Of a DNA stretch of 64,000 nucleotides, positions 36,073 through 48,587 are shown piece after piece. Position numbers and translations under genes: made by a program. The notes under the pieces were generated by a model, which was not told where the DNA came from, made no database searches, and worked only from the letters and a program-made list of their open reading frames with translations. Positions within the stretch are counted from its first letter, which is position 1; the number at the start of each line of letters is the position of its first letter. Source of the DNA: Physcomitrium patens (lineage: Eukaryota; Streptophyta; Bryopsida; Funariales; Funariaceae); NCBI RefSeq assembly GCF_000002425.4, contig NC_037269.1:511599-575598 (forward strand), given 5' to 3'.

Positions 36073-36460
36073 TTGTAACAACTTGATTAGAATTTGATCA
36101 ATTGTCGAGTTATTTAAATACTTTTGAACCTATTTGTAAGTAGTAGAAACATTTTCATGCCACCAATTAATTAAGAATTATTGATAAAAAAAAAAAAAAA
36201 AAAAAAAAAAACAAATTATCCTTGCAAATCATCATAGAATAAAAATATTTGAACACTTTTGCAATACTTAGCAATAATGTGGAAGAACAATGGTATTTGT
36301 TGTAATACTTGAGTAAAAACAAATTTGAAATGTTCTATCATCTAAGTACATTTGCATTCTTTCATGGACTTCTATTTCTATTTCTTTAAGAGTATGTAGA
36401 AAATCACCCACTAAAACTTTAAAGTTTTTACAAACTTTTACAAAAGCCACAATTTTATTT

Positions 36461-36640
36461 GACCTTGCAATATTTTGTATGACACATGATATTGTGTTTA
36501 GTGTTATGATACAAAGTAGACTAACAAAGAGGTGTCAAAGCCATGATTTCTTGGATCTTGCATTGTTTCATATGACACATGATAGTGGTATTCAGTGTTT
36601 GGATGCAAAGTAGACTAACAAAGAGGTGTGAAAGTAGGCA
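36461..36640. repeat. About 94-bp imperfect tandem repeat at the outer end of the left arm
   Basis: Units start CTTGCAATATT (36463) and CTTGCATTG (36557) and share AAAGTAGACTAACAAAGAGGTGT. The mirror copy lies at about 58275-58455. Most inter-arm differences outside the gap region fall in these units. Confidence 0.8.
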
Positions 36641-37709
36641 TGCTACTACTACAACAAACAAAACAAAAAATAAATAAATAAATAAAATAAAAACATTTGG
36701 ATTGAAAAAGAAAAAAATAACAAAATTGTGGTAAGTAACTTGAGTAGTATAGTGAGAACTTGGGTTGAAGGAAGGAAGGGTACGGGAGTTGAATGGTACA
36801 AATTGAATTAGGAAGATTAAAGTGTGGGAAAGGATGGATGAGAGTGAATGTGTGGAGGTGCTGGTGTGAGTGAGGGAGAGGGAGGGAGCATTGCATTGCA
36901 GCAGGTGGAATCAGTGCAGTGAAAACCAAGATGGGGCTGGTGCTTCTCCCGCCATGGGTTGAAGGATGAAGCATACAGAAGAGAAAGAGAGTATGATTGA
37001 AAGCAGCACGGAGACGGAGACAAAGTAAGAAACACGAAGAAGACGAGAGAGAGAGAGGCAAGAGAGAGCGAGAGGGGGGAGTGGGGCGGCCCCACGTTGG
37101 TTATGATGTCAACCGATGCCCCTCGTCGTCGACGACCAGCGACCCCCCCTTCCCCTTTCCTTCCCTTCGTTCCTTCCTTCGTGCCTGCCTGCCTGCCTGC
37201 CTTGGCCCCGTCCTTGTCTTTTGTTGTTACAGCCCCTCCCCTCCCACCGTTGGGGATTTCTTCCCCTCTCCTCCCTCCCACTCCGTCCCCTTCCTGTCTC
37301 CCCTACTCGCCCCCCTGCATCTCCATTGCCGCCAACTCCGCGCTGGATTGTCCGATTAGCCTGCTGGCGGCGTGCGACCCTGCTGCTCGTTTCCCCCTCC
37401 CTCCCGCGCTGTTTCGGCCGGCAGATGCGTATTTGTGGCGCAGTTTGTAGGGTTTCCGAGTGCGACGTCGGTGCTTTTTGGAGTGCAGAATTGAGGTGTA
37501 GCACCACGGGGGTCCGGATTATTTTGAGTCGGGGCCATTGAGAGGATGGTGGAAGAGAGAGGGGACGTTGAGGGACGGGACGGGCGTAATTTAGGGTGCC
37601 CCTGCGGGGTGGGTGCAAGGCGAGAGGTTTGAGAGCGAGTGGTTCGTGCACGTCGGGTTGCAAGGCAGCGAGAGGGAATAGAGTCACAGCCTGCTTGAGT
37701 GCGGGCGCG
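36641..37709 (+). promoter_or_regulatory. Upstream and GC-rich leader region of the left TRAF1-like gene
   Basis: AT-rich sequence gives way at about 36890 to GA-rich and then GC-rich DNA with a fourfold CCTG run at about 37184-37203 and purine/pyrimidine-biased stretches. Open frames here are short or run on both strands, a composition effect, so none is annotated as a gene. The mirror copy is 57204-58272. Confidence 0.5.
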
Positions 37710-40700
37710 ATGGCATGCCATTCGAGAGGAGAGTCGTTGGGAGGGAGCGTGCCGTCTGCCGATGCAGCCGCGTCGAAGCTGCATCCGATGATGGATCTAC
37801 CTCCGGAATGGCGCTCGCGGGAGCAGCTGGAGCCCTCACCACCCTCGACATCGCCTGCCTATTGGGATACTGATGAGGATGACGATTCCAATTCGTCGTG
37901 CATGACTGGTACCCACCGAGCCGCCTCATTTTTTGGATACTGTGTGTTGTCGATGAAGGAGTTCTGTCATTTGGAATTGCGGCCGCGGTTCGTGACCGCG
38001 CATGGCCCAAGCATCGAGATGGCATATTAGGTCTAGGTTTCCACGCAGCAGAGCCCGCGTGCTCCTTGTAGGGTTTGGCGAATGTGCGGGTCGTTACAGC
38101 AGACGTTAGGGCAGGTGGCACGGTGTTCTCTTAAGGGAGGCGTGGTGAGAAGTGCCGTCGATGTTTTGACGGAAGGAATGTATGAATAAGCACTAATCCT
38201 CTTCTAGCAGGCATGTTCATGCTTGCTTCGACCACTCCGTTGCATCTGGACATGACATTGTCATGCTGAGGTGATTTTCACCTGCACCACCGTGACGAGT
38301 GCTGGCACTGGGCATCGGGCGGGCTATGTTGCAAAATTTTACGTGTCGCTCTCTCTTCTTGCAACTCTCAATGTGCCCGTGAACGATTTTGGCAATGAAT
38401 GCACGGTCTGTGGCCTCTATGCACAAGAACGAGATTTTACTTGCAAGCACGGTCGTAATTAGAAACAGGACGAAGCTTTCTTTGCGATCTGCTTTGCCAG
38501 TGACACTGGTTGCCACTGTTCTCGATGGCTTTTTCAGCGTTTTTCTATGCCCTTTGGAGGGTCATTCGTTGAGTGAATCGGTGCACAGTCTTATCAGGGC
38601 ACGAAATTGATCGAGGCCGTGGAATGTTTTGCAATGTGAAAGGTCGCGTGCTGCTAATTCCGATGTCTTTGTTTTTTGTGTGTGCTCTGATGACACGTTG
38701 CTGTGACGTTTACTGTTTCTTGGTGTAGTTGTCTCAGTTGCAGCAATTACGGTTTTCAGTTTCGAGTTCGTGGTTTGTGTATTGTGGGCGCTTTGAGTTT
38801 TAGTTGGGAGCAATTGGTTGCATGTGGGCGTCGACTTCATGGACCTGCCCACTGTGTCGATTAGTGTCATGTTGTGTCCGGTGCAGGAGCATTCCAGTCG
38901 AGCGATAAAATGCTCTGTCCGTCGTTGAAATTGCTTTGTTTTCGATGTTCAACGAGATAGAATTAGATTAGGTCCTTGATTGTGCCCTCGGTAGCTGGGG
39001 CCCAATCTGGTCGTGTCATTATTTGTCCATGTACACGTTGAGTGCGAATGTTCATATGTGTATTTATGGTAAAAAACATCTAGACCCCTCGTTGTTGGGG
39101 ATGCTTCCGTGGAGGGAATACTCCGCCCCCCAGGTTGAGCATACAAATTTGGCCATCGTTATTACCTTCCAATCGTGATGATTCTGATGATTGTTTTCTG
39201 ACGTTATTAGCTTTGCAAATTCAGGACCCAAGCCCACAGACCTGTATGGCAAGTTCACCTGGAAAATAGAAAATTTTTCAGAGATCAGCAAGCGAGAGCT
39301 GCGCAGCAATGTCTTCGAAGTTGGTGGCTACAAGTGGTGAGGTTCTTGTTGTTTTGCCTCGACTTTGTCGCAAAGATTTGAGGACTTACTGCAGCAACGC
39401 AATGGTAGGGGCTGTGAGAGATGTTGTGAGTGGGTGTGCACCTTAAGTGTTGGCCCTGCTTCGTTTGGTCCTTCTGCAACGTAAGTTGGAATGGTAGCTT
39501 TTAGACGCTGACGGTGTCATCCCAGGCATGCTCTCCTGAGTTTTTTCAATTCGGGGTGATCGTTTTTCCCTCTCTGGAACTTGAGCACAGGGACTTTAGG
39601 GGGTGGGTTTACACGTAGTTTTAAGCGGTGAGTGGGTGCCTGTACGTGAGAATGGTGGAAACTGTGCTCTTGGCACGATAGCCTCAGCTTCACAGATTGA
39701 AAGCAGGCTTCTGTGTCTTCAGCCTGGTTATACTGTTGTCAGGGTCAACTAACTCCGAGTGCTACATTGTAGATTATACTACTCTAGTTTGAGTTATTTC
39801 TCGTTTTTATTTGCAGGATAAGTGTTCAGTAGCTCCACATCATGTGCCAAGTTTATTTGATTTTACACAATTAGAGTGGTTAGAGAGGTTGAAGCTCCTC
39901 CTAGAGTGACTGGAGTCAATTTGTAAAGAGGTTCAGTTGGCGCATTTTCACAGGTACATTCTGGTGTATCCTCAAGGATGCGATGTTTGCAATCATCTGT
40001 CCCTATTTCTGTGTGTTGCAGACTACGACAAGCTATTGCCTGGTATAGTTCAGATTCGTAAACTTCGCATTTGGGTATTCCTAGAAGTCTGTTTTCTTTC
40101 ATCCAGTTTCTCATGTCAGTGCTGTCTTGCATCGCATTTCTACGTGAAATTGTAGCAGGGTTAGAACTATGCATTTGTTTCTACATAGGCTGGGGCACAA
40201 TGTTTTGTGGTACAGTAACTTCGTGGCGGACTCGTCACTAAATGCAGGCTGGAGTCACTTTGCGCAATTTACCATCGCTGTTGTCAACAAGGATCCCAAG
40301 AAATCAAAATACTCGGGTAATGTTCGAGTCTTCAAGGCGTATGTTGAAAATTGGAAATCTGTTGTCGTTTTATGTTAAGTTTTTTTGTTTTTTTGTTTTG
40401 GGGGAGGGGGACTCATTGTAGGGCATCGACTTCATTGAGTCGGTAACTCTAGATTCAGATCTCTGCATGTCCTACTTGCAGCATTACAGATTCTCGAAAT
40501 GGGCTGTCATGTGGAGTTGCCATAGTTAAGTTTGTGATTTTCGTCTTGTTTGTTGGAGTAATGGAGCTAGCGTGTTGTGTCATGGTGTTTATGCCGAGTC
40601 TCTGCTTAAAATATTGTAATCATTGCATGGTGTGGAGGATTTCAGACACTTTACACCGGTTCTGTAAGAAAGAACACGACTGGGGTTGGAAGAAGTTCAT

Positions 40701-43700
40701 GGAGCTCTCCAAAGTTTTAGATGGTTTTACAGTTGCTGATACTCTCGTCATAAAGGCCCAAGTACAGGTTATCAGGTATGCTATTCATCTTGCTTCTGGT
40801 GGTAGGCTATCTTGGGTATGAATTTTATACGATGGACATGGTTGACAGTCAATACAGGATTTGAGCATCGACCATCTGTTAGATTTAACTGCTCTTTGTT
40901 GAAAGTCAAATCAAAGTCTTTTTTTACTGGAATGAATACGTGCAATTCTTACACGACAGTGAATCGCTGTTCTTTTCGGCCTTTTATTTATGACTTTTGA
41001 GGATGTGCCATGCACTTGTGAGGCGTGACATCCCTTACAATCTTGTTTCCGTTTATCTGCAGAGAAAACCCCCACCGCCCATTTCGCTGCCTAGATTGTC
41101 AGTATCGGAGGGAGCTTGTTCGAGTGTATCTAACGAACGTTGAAGGAATCTGCCGACGCTTCGTTGAAGAAAAAAGAGAAAAACTTGGGAAGCTTATGGA
41201 AGACACAGCTCGATGGAACAGGTAATCCTGACAACCTCGTAAGGCATTGCGTGATGGGTTTTTCTGTGTGTGAATGAATGGTTTTTTTGGTTAAGTTTCT
41301 GAGAAAAGGAATTGAAGCTTAGGATTTCTCAGTGCTTAGTCCTGTTTTCGGCTATCGGGAACCGTTGAAGACTTGGTTGATGATCAAAGCTGAAACCTGC
41401 ATGTTGGTGCAGTTTTCAAGCGTTTTGGTCAGCTGTTGAAGAAGGCACTCGTCGGCGCCTCGCACGAGAGAAGACAGATGTGATTTTGAAAGCTGTGGTG
41501 AAGCGTTTTTTCAACGAGAAGGAGGTGACATCAACATTAGTTATGGACGCACTTTATAGTGGATGCAAATCACTGGACTATAGGAGCCGGAGCAAGAATG
41601 GTAAAGTTAGCGGCGTGGACGTGGAGGAAGCCATTAACCCCATAGTATGGGTGGAGAAGGATGTTTTTGTTCTTGCTGGTGACGTGCTGCTCCTACTTGA
41701 GCGGGTGGTCTCTGAAACTTTGCCCCATTACAAGGATGACAAGGGACCGCAAAACCGAACCAAGGTTTGTACTTTGCTTTGCTCAGCTCATTCATGCTAG
41801 CCTGGGTTAAATAGATTGCTTTTGTTTGAAGTTTTGGTGCTGTTTCAGGAACGGCTCTCTGTCTTGTAATCGGAGTCGAGGTCTTATTGCTTTCGACAGT
41901 TGCAGGATGGGAGCTCCGGTGATGATTTTGGTAAAGACTCAGTGGAGCGTGACGAACGGCGATTAACTGAACTCGGTAGACGAACTGTTGAAATGTTTGT
42001 TCTGGCTCATCTATACACGTATGTGGTTCCATCATTTTTACTTCCACTAGGCAATATGTTCCTGCTTCTTTTTCTTTTTCTTTTTTCCCTTCTTTTTGTT
42101 ACTTTCTCGAACAAGTATGTCATTTTGATTGTCTGACGCCAAATCACGGAGCTTATGACTTGTAGTTCGGGCCCTGAAGGGTTGTCGTGTATCTCGGCAG
42201 AGAGCAGTTTGAAGCAATTGAGAGTGTCTGTAGCTCTGGAATAATACGTGCGACAACGAACGCTTTATTTTAAAGTAAACAAATAAACAAATGACATTTT
42301 ACGACACAGATGATTCGCTAAGGCGAGGTTTATTTTGAATGACCAAACATTAGCGCCCGTCAATGGGCTAGTAGAGCGTTCAGTAAGCGCACGCATGGAG
42401 TAAGGTCTTGTATAACTTTTTCACTTCGAAGCGCTTTTGTACCCTCGATGTGACACTCTCGTACTGATTCTGGCGATGCTTTCAAGCAATTTTGAGGTAT
42501 CAATGGGATTGTGTTTGTGAGTTGAGAGGTGAAGTGTCAGGTGCATGGTAACACGGCACACCACACATATCACAGCGTGGATGGTCAATAAGCGGATATG
42601 CTACATCTGTTTTTAAAATTTATGTATTTTGAGGGGCTCTTTGGCTTTAATTGCTGTTTGGTGTGATACAGCAATCGTGTAGAGGTCGCTTACAGAGAAG
42701 CAGTTGCATTGAAGAGGCAAGAAGAGCTTATTCGTGAGGAGGAGGCTGCTGGGCTAGCCGAAACTGAACTTCGAGCTAAACGGGAGGCAGCTGAGAAAGA
42801 GAAGCGGTCAAAGAAAAAACAGGTCGGATCTGTCGAAGCACTTTTTCAATCGTAGCAGTATTAGGAGATTGCCTGGTTTTTATCTGTGGTCTCTTGGCCT
42901 ATCTGCAACAGCTGGCAACCCTAATGTTCATTTAGTTTCTTCAGGGGTTTCACCCTTTTCCAGTTTTTATTTTCTGGTTACGATTTTACTTTGGGTAGTT
43001 TGCATTGTCGTTTGTATTCTAGATTCATTGATGAGGCCGCGTTTCATCACCATTATTTTCTATAAATGAAACTGATCAAGCTTCTTCCCTTCAGGCAAAG
43101 CAAAGGAGGAAGGATCGCAAGGACAAAGACAAAGAAGCTGAAGAAAAACGTGCGCGGGTAGAACAAGAAAATCGTCAACGTCAATCTGAGTCTTCTAGAC
43201 CCAAGGAACGAATGTCAAAGGGGAGAGGAATTATTTCACTCGTTCCGGCAGATGCTGGGGAAGTAGATCACCTCAGTGGATTAGATGCAACGGATGACGT
43301 TGTTGGTACCCTGGGACTTGCGGGCGAGGATTGCGATGTGGATCACACTACCTGGGAAAGAGATGCATCATACGGTCATAGCGGCATGGAGGCTGCTGGA
43401 TTCAGCGGGGCACATGAAGAAAGTTCGGCACGTAATGGTAGAGCGGCACGAAAGAATCAGGCATCTGCATTAGACGATAGTTCCTCTACATGCTCGTCTG
43501 ACTCTCTTCCTTCAGTGAGACCCTCTATGAATGGTGGAACATATAGCATGCGACCAGGCTTGTCCGATCAGAATCACGCCGTTCTCACGAGGTGAGCTTT
43601 TCTCTTGGATTCCTCGAGGGATTGATTTACGTCTGCAGATTGTTTGGCATCTTGTCAGCGAGGGGTTTATCTAGTAGTCGCGGCTAGAGCATGTACGATG

Positions 43701-46380
43701 TCGAAAAGCAGATTTCAACAGGTTTAGGGTCTGTTAAAACGTTGCTTAGTACCCATCATTCTCGTGCTTATGATTGTGTGTGCTCACTGCTTGCTATTGC
43801 TCGTATTGTACAGAGCCAGGAGTAGAGGAGATAGCGATGGATATGAACAGGATGGGAGGTTTTTAGAAGCTGATGGTACCATCATGCGTGCGACTGCTCT
43901 GGATCCCAGTGGTCCTGGTGAAGCTAGCAGCAGTTGCAGTTCTGCAGGGGTGGATAATGAGACTGTGATTCTTTCACTTAGGGAGCGTGTACGGTGGCTT
44001 GAGCAACGTCTTTGTGAAAAGGTATATGGGCGAATAAGTTTCCCTAGCAAATGTACTGCTCTTGTTCAATTCTTTTGTGTCGGACGTCCTCTACTCGTCA
44101 TGTTTGGTTCAGAGTGAAGGGAGGATCCTCTAGTTCGGGTCTCCTTACACAGGTCAGAGGCGGCACTCTTCTTGTTTTGTTTTGTTTTGTTTTTAAATTA
44201 AAATTAAAACTAATTAGATAATTTTTTAATAGCTTCCTTCATATGGTTTCATATGCAGGATGAGGAGGTTGTAATGCTACAGGAGCAGGTTAGCCTGTTC
44301 CAACATCAAATGAGACTAGACAGACCCTCTTCTCATATTAGTCTGCCAGAAGAAGCTTCTGTAGGATCTAGACCTAGTGGTGCGTCGAGTGCCCCAAGTT
44401 CCTCACCAGCCGATGAAAGTAGCAGCGGCTTTTCCTCTGCAACCCCTGATGTGGAAAAGTTAACTGGCCAACAGATTAGATCAAGCAAAACAACGGCAAG
44501 TACGAATAACGCAAATGATCATTCACCAATATTCAGTGGCAACGGAACAGCTGCAGGTGGTGCAGTTTATAACGGAGACAACAATAGCAAGTGGTTTCTA
44601 CCTTTTGCAGGGAACAATGTTGACAGTAGTAGCAGGCATGGTCTGAATTCAGCTGAAGTGGAAGTTGGCACGCCCAGACCATCTGCCTCAGCAAAAACCC
44701 GCTGCATTGAAGTGTCCAGGCCGCCTCGTGTAGGCATGCCTCCATCATCATCAGGAGCTAGTTTGGCCGCTGGGGTAGAAGAAACAAGTTCAAGCTATTC
44801 CGCCACCTTTTCTGCAACTTTACCTGTGATTTCACGTCCTGCAAGTGCACCTGGTTTGGTACCTCCTCAGAGACCAGGCAGTCTAGGCCCTATTTTGCAA
44901 GCTCAACCTCCGCTATCGCGATCTGTGAGTGCAGCAGGCCGATTGGTCTTGGGTGCAGGATCTTCTGTAGGAGCCCATTGTAATGGAAATACGCATATTA
45001 GCCCTCCAGTGTCTCCTTCATACAGAAATGCTGCTGCCGGGAGAATAAAAAGTTTAGGAGGTTTAGCTTTACATCCTGTTGCAAGTTCTGGAGGTGTGCA
45101 CGGTGGAGTTTCACCTTCCGTGTCAGGAGCAGCAACTTCAGCTGTGCTTTTTAACACTCCCGCAACGCCAAGCGCATCCCACGCAAGTGCTCCATCAGTA
45201 TGTTCAGCTGCACCTACAGCTTCAGCGTCCTCTCCTCCTCTGACACCTTCCAAGATGCGGATAGGATCCATGCAGGGTACCCAAAGTGGACGGACAGAGG
45301 CAGCTGCCTCCCCGTCGGCCGCACCAGTGGCTCTGCAATCTCCCGTGATTTCGCAGGGTTTACCAGAGTCCTTGTCAAACGATTTGCTCCTACAAGAGTA
45401 CAGCTGTAGCCAGAGCGTTGCAAGTGGGAGGCGATCACCAGCCGGCATCACTTTTGGGACTGTGACTCCGGAGGTGCTGCATCAGCAGCAGGAGGAAGAA
45501 GGGGATGAGGGGGAACAAGAGCGTGCGCAACCACGGCAGAAGGATGAGAGGGCACATCCACAATTTCAGACATTGCCACTTCTCAAACAAGAATCCATGG
45601 AACTTCACAAGCAAGAGAACCTAATTTTTCAGGAGGGCCTTTCAAGACATCACTCTTATCGGCAACAAGCCCATCAAAGGCCTGTCCATTCAAGCCTGTT
45701 ACATGAAAATGGGGTTTTAAGTGGGGAGAGGCATAGCATGATATCCTTAATGGAATCCGTTAATAATGGAGGAGTTATGGCAGAAGATTTCCCACACCTT
45801 GACATTATTAATGATTTGTNNNNNNNNNNNNNNNNNNNNNNNNNNNNNNNNNNNNNNNNNNNNNNNNNNNNNNNNNNNNNNNNNNNNNNNNNNNNNNNNN
45901 NNNNNNNNNNNNNNNNNNNCCATCAACCAGGTTCTACTCAGTTCTCAAAGCGTCATCTTGGTGTGCCAAGATCACCCTGGTATGCTCAAGCACAACCAAT
46001 ATGGACAGCTTCCTTCAGACAGCAATGCTGTGAATAGTGATGGAAGTGACAGAGGGAGGACATCAGATGATGAGCGAATGCACATGCACGAAGGGAACAC
46101 TGCCAACATAAGGGAAAACAGGCGTATGTCTGTTGCTTTTTGTCACCAACCTTTGGGGAGACTGCAGAGTCAACACAGTGGCCACCTTGATAGTATGGCA
46201 CCTCATTATTGGCCAATTACAAGTGCAGGAATATCGGCAGGAAACAACGTGAGAAATGGTCTAGATAGCCGCATGAGCTATTCTCTTGTGCAAAGCCATC
46301 ATGTATCTGTTCAGGATTGCTCGGGATTCGCTTTGGGGCATAATGGTTATTCTGTGTATGCTCCTGGTCAGCAGCCTTAG
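37710..46380 (+). CDS. TRAF1a/b (MUSE13/14)-like MATH-domain protein, left copy, broken in this assembly
   Basis: Twelve exons: 37710-37908, 39225-39336, 39954-40042, 40248-40316, 40646-40775, 41063-41221, 41413-41764, 41906-42018, 42672-42822, 43095-43591, 43814-44021, 44259-46380. The MATH domain covers residues about 73-199 (FTWKIENFSEISKRELRS ... VIKAQVQVIR). Then come the conserved RCLDCQYRRELVRVYL block, a charged coiled-coil segment (QEELIREEEAAGLAETE ... KRSKKKQ) and a long Ser/Ala/Pro-rich tail. In Arabidopsis, TRAF1a/b (MUSE14/13) form a complex with the SCF-CPR1 ligase that controls turnover of NLR immune receptors. Here the last exon holds 100 N (45820-45919) in place of 46 bp, and an extra A at about 45971 shifts the frame, so the end (from HNQYGQL to the TAG at 46378) is in another frame than the rest. 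Both faults sit at contig ends and may be sequence error. Confidence 0.93.
45820..45919. other. Assembly gap of exactly 100 N
   Basis: Exactly 100 N, the usual placeholder for a gap of unknown size. The mirror arm has 46 bp at this place (49048-49093). Within 350 bp on both sides there are seven substitutions against the mirror arm (45660, 45788, four within 45931-45950, and 46005), all transversions, plus one inserted A. This looks like poor sequence at contig ends. Confidence 0.97.
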
Positions 46381-46860
46381 ATGATAGCCTGCCGTCCCTG
46401 TCATTCGAACTGCTCCTTTTTCACCCTAAGAAAACTTGATTACTCTTGGATCTTTTGAGATGCATTTTTCATTTTAACTGGGCATTTATCATTGTCTATC
46501 GTCGTGCTATCAGGCTAATTTCAATCGTAGCCTGCTGCCATTCTTTGATGTTGCTCTCATGTTCTGAACTTTGTGAATGTTGTAGTGTACTTGTGGCTAT
46601 GATTCGAAGATGTTTAATGCAGGTTACGAAAACCAACAAACGTTTTAATTGAGATAATTACAGACTTAAGGGGGAGTTGTGTCATTGGACATGCTTCTGG
46701 AACATCCAGAATCGAAAACTTCGAACATGAAAACTTGTAGGATATGGAGCAACTCATAAAACGATGGAGACTAGGTACAATTCAAAATACTACAAAATCG
46801 CGCAGACATGTTCTTGAAATCGAGTATACTCGAGGACTTGGACTTGTGCTTGGACTTGGA
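46381..46860 (+). other. 3' flank of the left TRAF1-like gene within the arm
   Basis: 480 bp after the stop codon, identical by eye to the mirror copy 48108-48587; probably 3' untranslated region. It ends in a short TTGGAC hexamer run, which is the inner breakpoint. Confidence 0.7.
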
Positions 46861-48107
46861 ATTCCGATACGCAGTCAACTGCTACAGTCACGGTAATGTG
46901 AAGCGTCTCTTTATCGTGCAAACTCAATTACACAGGTACTGCGCTTCAATTTTATCGTCTTGATAGACTGGACGTATTAAACAAACAAGTCCAAGGTACC
47001 ATTGTTGAACGTTGTTGGATGCACACGCCTGAACACAACATTCTTCTTCTACTTCAAGAACTAAGAAGACATTAGAATAATTATGGACACATTAGAATAA
47101 CTATGGACCCTTAAACATGTGTGTGGCTTCTTTGTTCATATGAACATAACATTCTTCTACATTTTCAAGAGCAAAGCAGACACATTAGAATATCTATAAG
47201 TCCTTAAACATGTATGTAGCATTTTTGTTTATAGTAGTTGGCAATTGTTGTTGATGTTAATTGTTGATGTTAATGCATCACTAGCTAATGATGTTGTGTC
47301 TTTTCAAAGTCTCATCACTTGCTTTGCTTGCACTACATTTGAAAGAATGTGTTTTTAGTTGCAACAATTATGTAAACATAGACAAATAATCCAAGCTCTT
47401 CAAAGCATAAACAAGTGTTTCTTGTGTAGATATAATCAAATAATTCCATCTTTTGTAGACTAAGCAAATAGTATGTTTCAAATGTTTTGCATCAATAGCT
47501 AGTGATTTTTCATACAATTATGGAGAATTATTATTATTATTATTATTTTTGTAAAAGATAGATGTACTATTAAATAGAGATCATGTTATAACACAAATTG
47601 ATTATGGTGGAGTATTGCTATAAATAAGCCAACCAAATTCAAATACTACTTAATCAAAACAGGGTTTGGACAAAAAAGTGTCTATTTAATATCCTCTTCT
47701 TATAAGGTAGTCGTGTGGTAATTCAACTAAGAGTGGACACAAAAAAGACATATGTTTAAATTAGATTAGACTATGTGCACAAATTATGTTAACCATTATA
47801 GGCTCAATAGTGAATATAACTATAGAGTAAAAACATGTACTAGGGACAATAAGATATATAAGAGGCTATAAGATATAATTAATTGTTTCAAAAATGGTGA
47901 GTTTATATGTAATATTGGGATGAAGCATGGAATATTAGAGAGCTTTCTATGCAACATGAGAAGTAGACACTAACATCTACCTTCTCCAAAATTGATCATG
48001 TAGCACTTTATTATGTTGGTGTATTTTCAGCCATATTATTAGTATTCTTGTACATTGTTGATTTTGATCTATTGATTTGGATATGAAACAAATGCAAATA
48101 GTCCAAG
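46861..48107. other. Unique spacer between the palindrome arms
   Basis: 1247 bp not repeated in inverted form. The first 180 bp resemble gene-flank composition; from about 47040 it is AT-rich, with a roughly 100-bp imperfect direct repeat (47036-47140 and 47146-47235) that contains two 20-bp units (47069-47108, core ATTAGAATAA.TATGGAC). No coding region found. Confidence 0.75.
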
Positions 48108-48587
48108 TCCAAGTCCAAGCACAAGTCCAAGTCCTCGAGTATACTCGATTTCAAGAACATGTCTGCGCGATTTTGTAGTATTTTGAATTGTACCTAGTCT
48201 CCATCGTTTTATGAGTTGCTCCATATCCTACAAGTTTTCATGTTCGAAGTTTTCGATTCTGGATGTTCCAGAAGCATGTCCAATGACACAACTCCCCCTT
48301 AAGTCTGTAATTATCTCAATTAAAACGTTTGTTGGTTTTCGTAACCTGCATTAAACATCTTCGAATCATAGCCACAAGTACACTACAACATTCACAAAGT
48401 TCAGAACATGAGAGCAACATCAAAGAATGGCAGCAGGCTACGATTGAAATTAGCCTGATAGCACGACGATAGACAATGATAAATGCCCAGTTAAAATGAA
48501 AAATGCATCTCAAAAGATCCAAGAGTAATCAAGTTTTCTTAGGGTGAAAAAGGAGCAGTTCGAATGACAGGGACGGCAGGCTATCAT

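Larger units (their letters stand above)
36073..46860 (+). repeat. Left arm of a giant inverted repeat
   Basis: The reverse complement of 48108-58842. Paired positions sum to 94913 without a break from about 36615 to 45819, to 94915 at the outer end, to 94967 just after the N gap, and to 94968 at the inner end. So there is no indel over about 9.2 kb. Differences found by hand cluster at 36480-36610 and the A tract at 36186 (outer edge), and at 45660-46005 around the gap. The arm holds about 1.6 kb upstream of, all of, and 480 bp downstream of a TRAF1-like gene. Confidence 0.95.

Noticed and set aside
36186..36211. 26-bp A tract near the left arm edge as a retroposition poly(A) tail
   Set aside because: The duplicated gene retains all introns and upstream DNA, so retroposition cannot explain the arms; the tract is part of both arms.
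36615..37450. Several long overlapping open frames on both strands in the GC-rich leader (and their mirror copies at 57460-58300)
   Set aside because: They are low-complexity, overlap on both strands and carry no domain; stop codons are rare simply because of base composition.
44903..45451. 182-codon antisense frame inside the last TRAF1-like exon (mirror at 49462-50010)
   Set aside because: It is a shadow of the Ser/Ala/Pro-rich coding exon; there is no start context or domain of its own.
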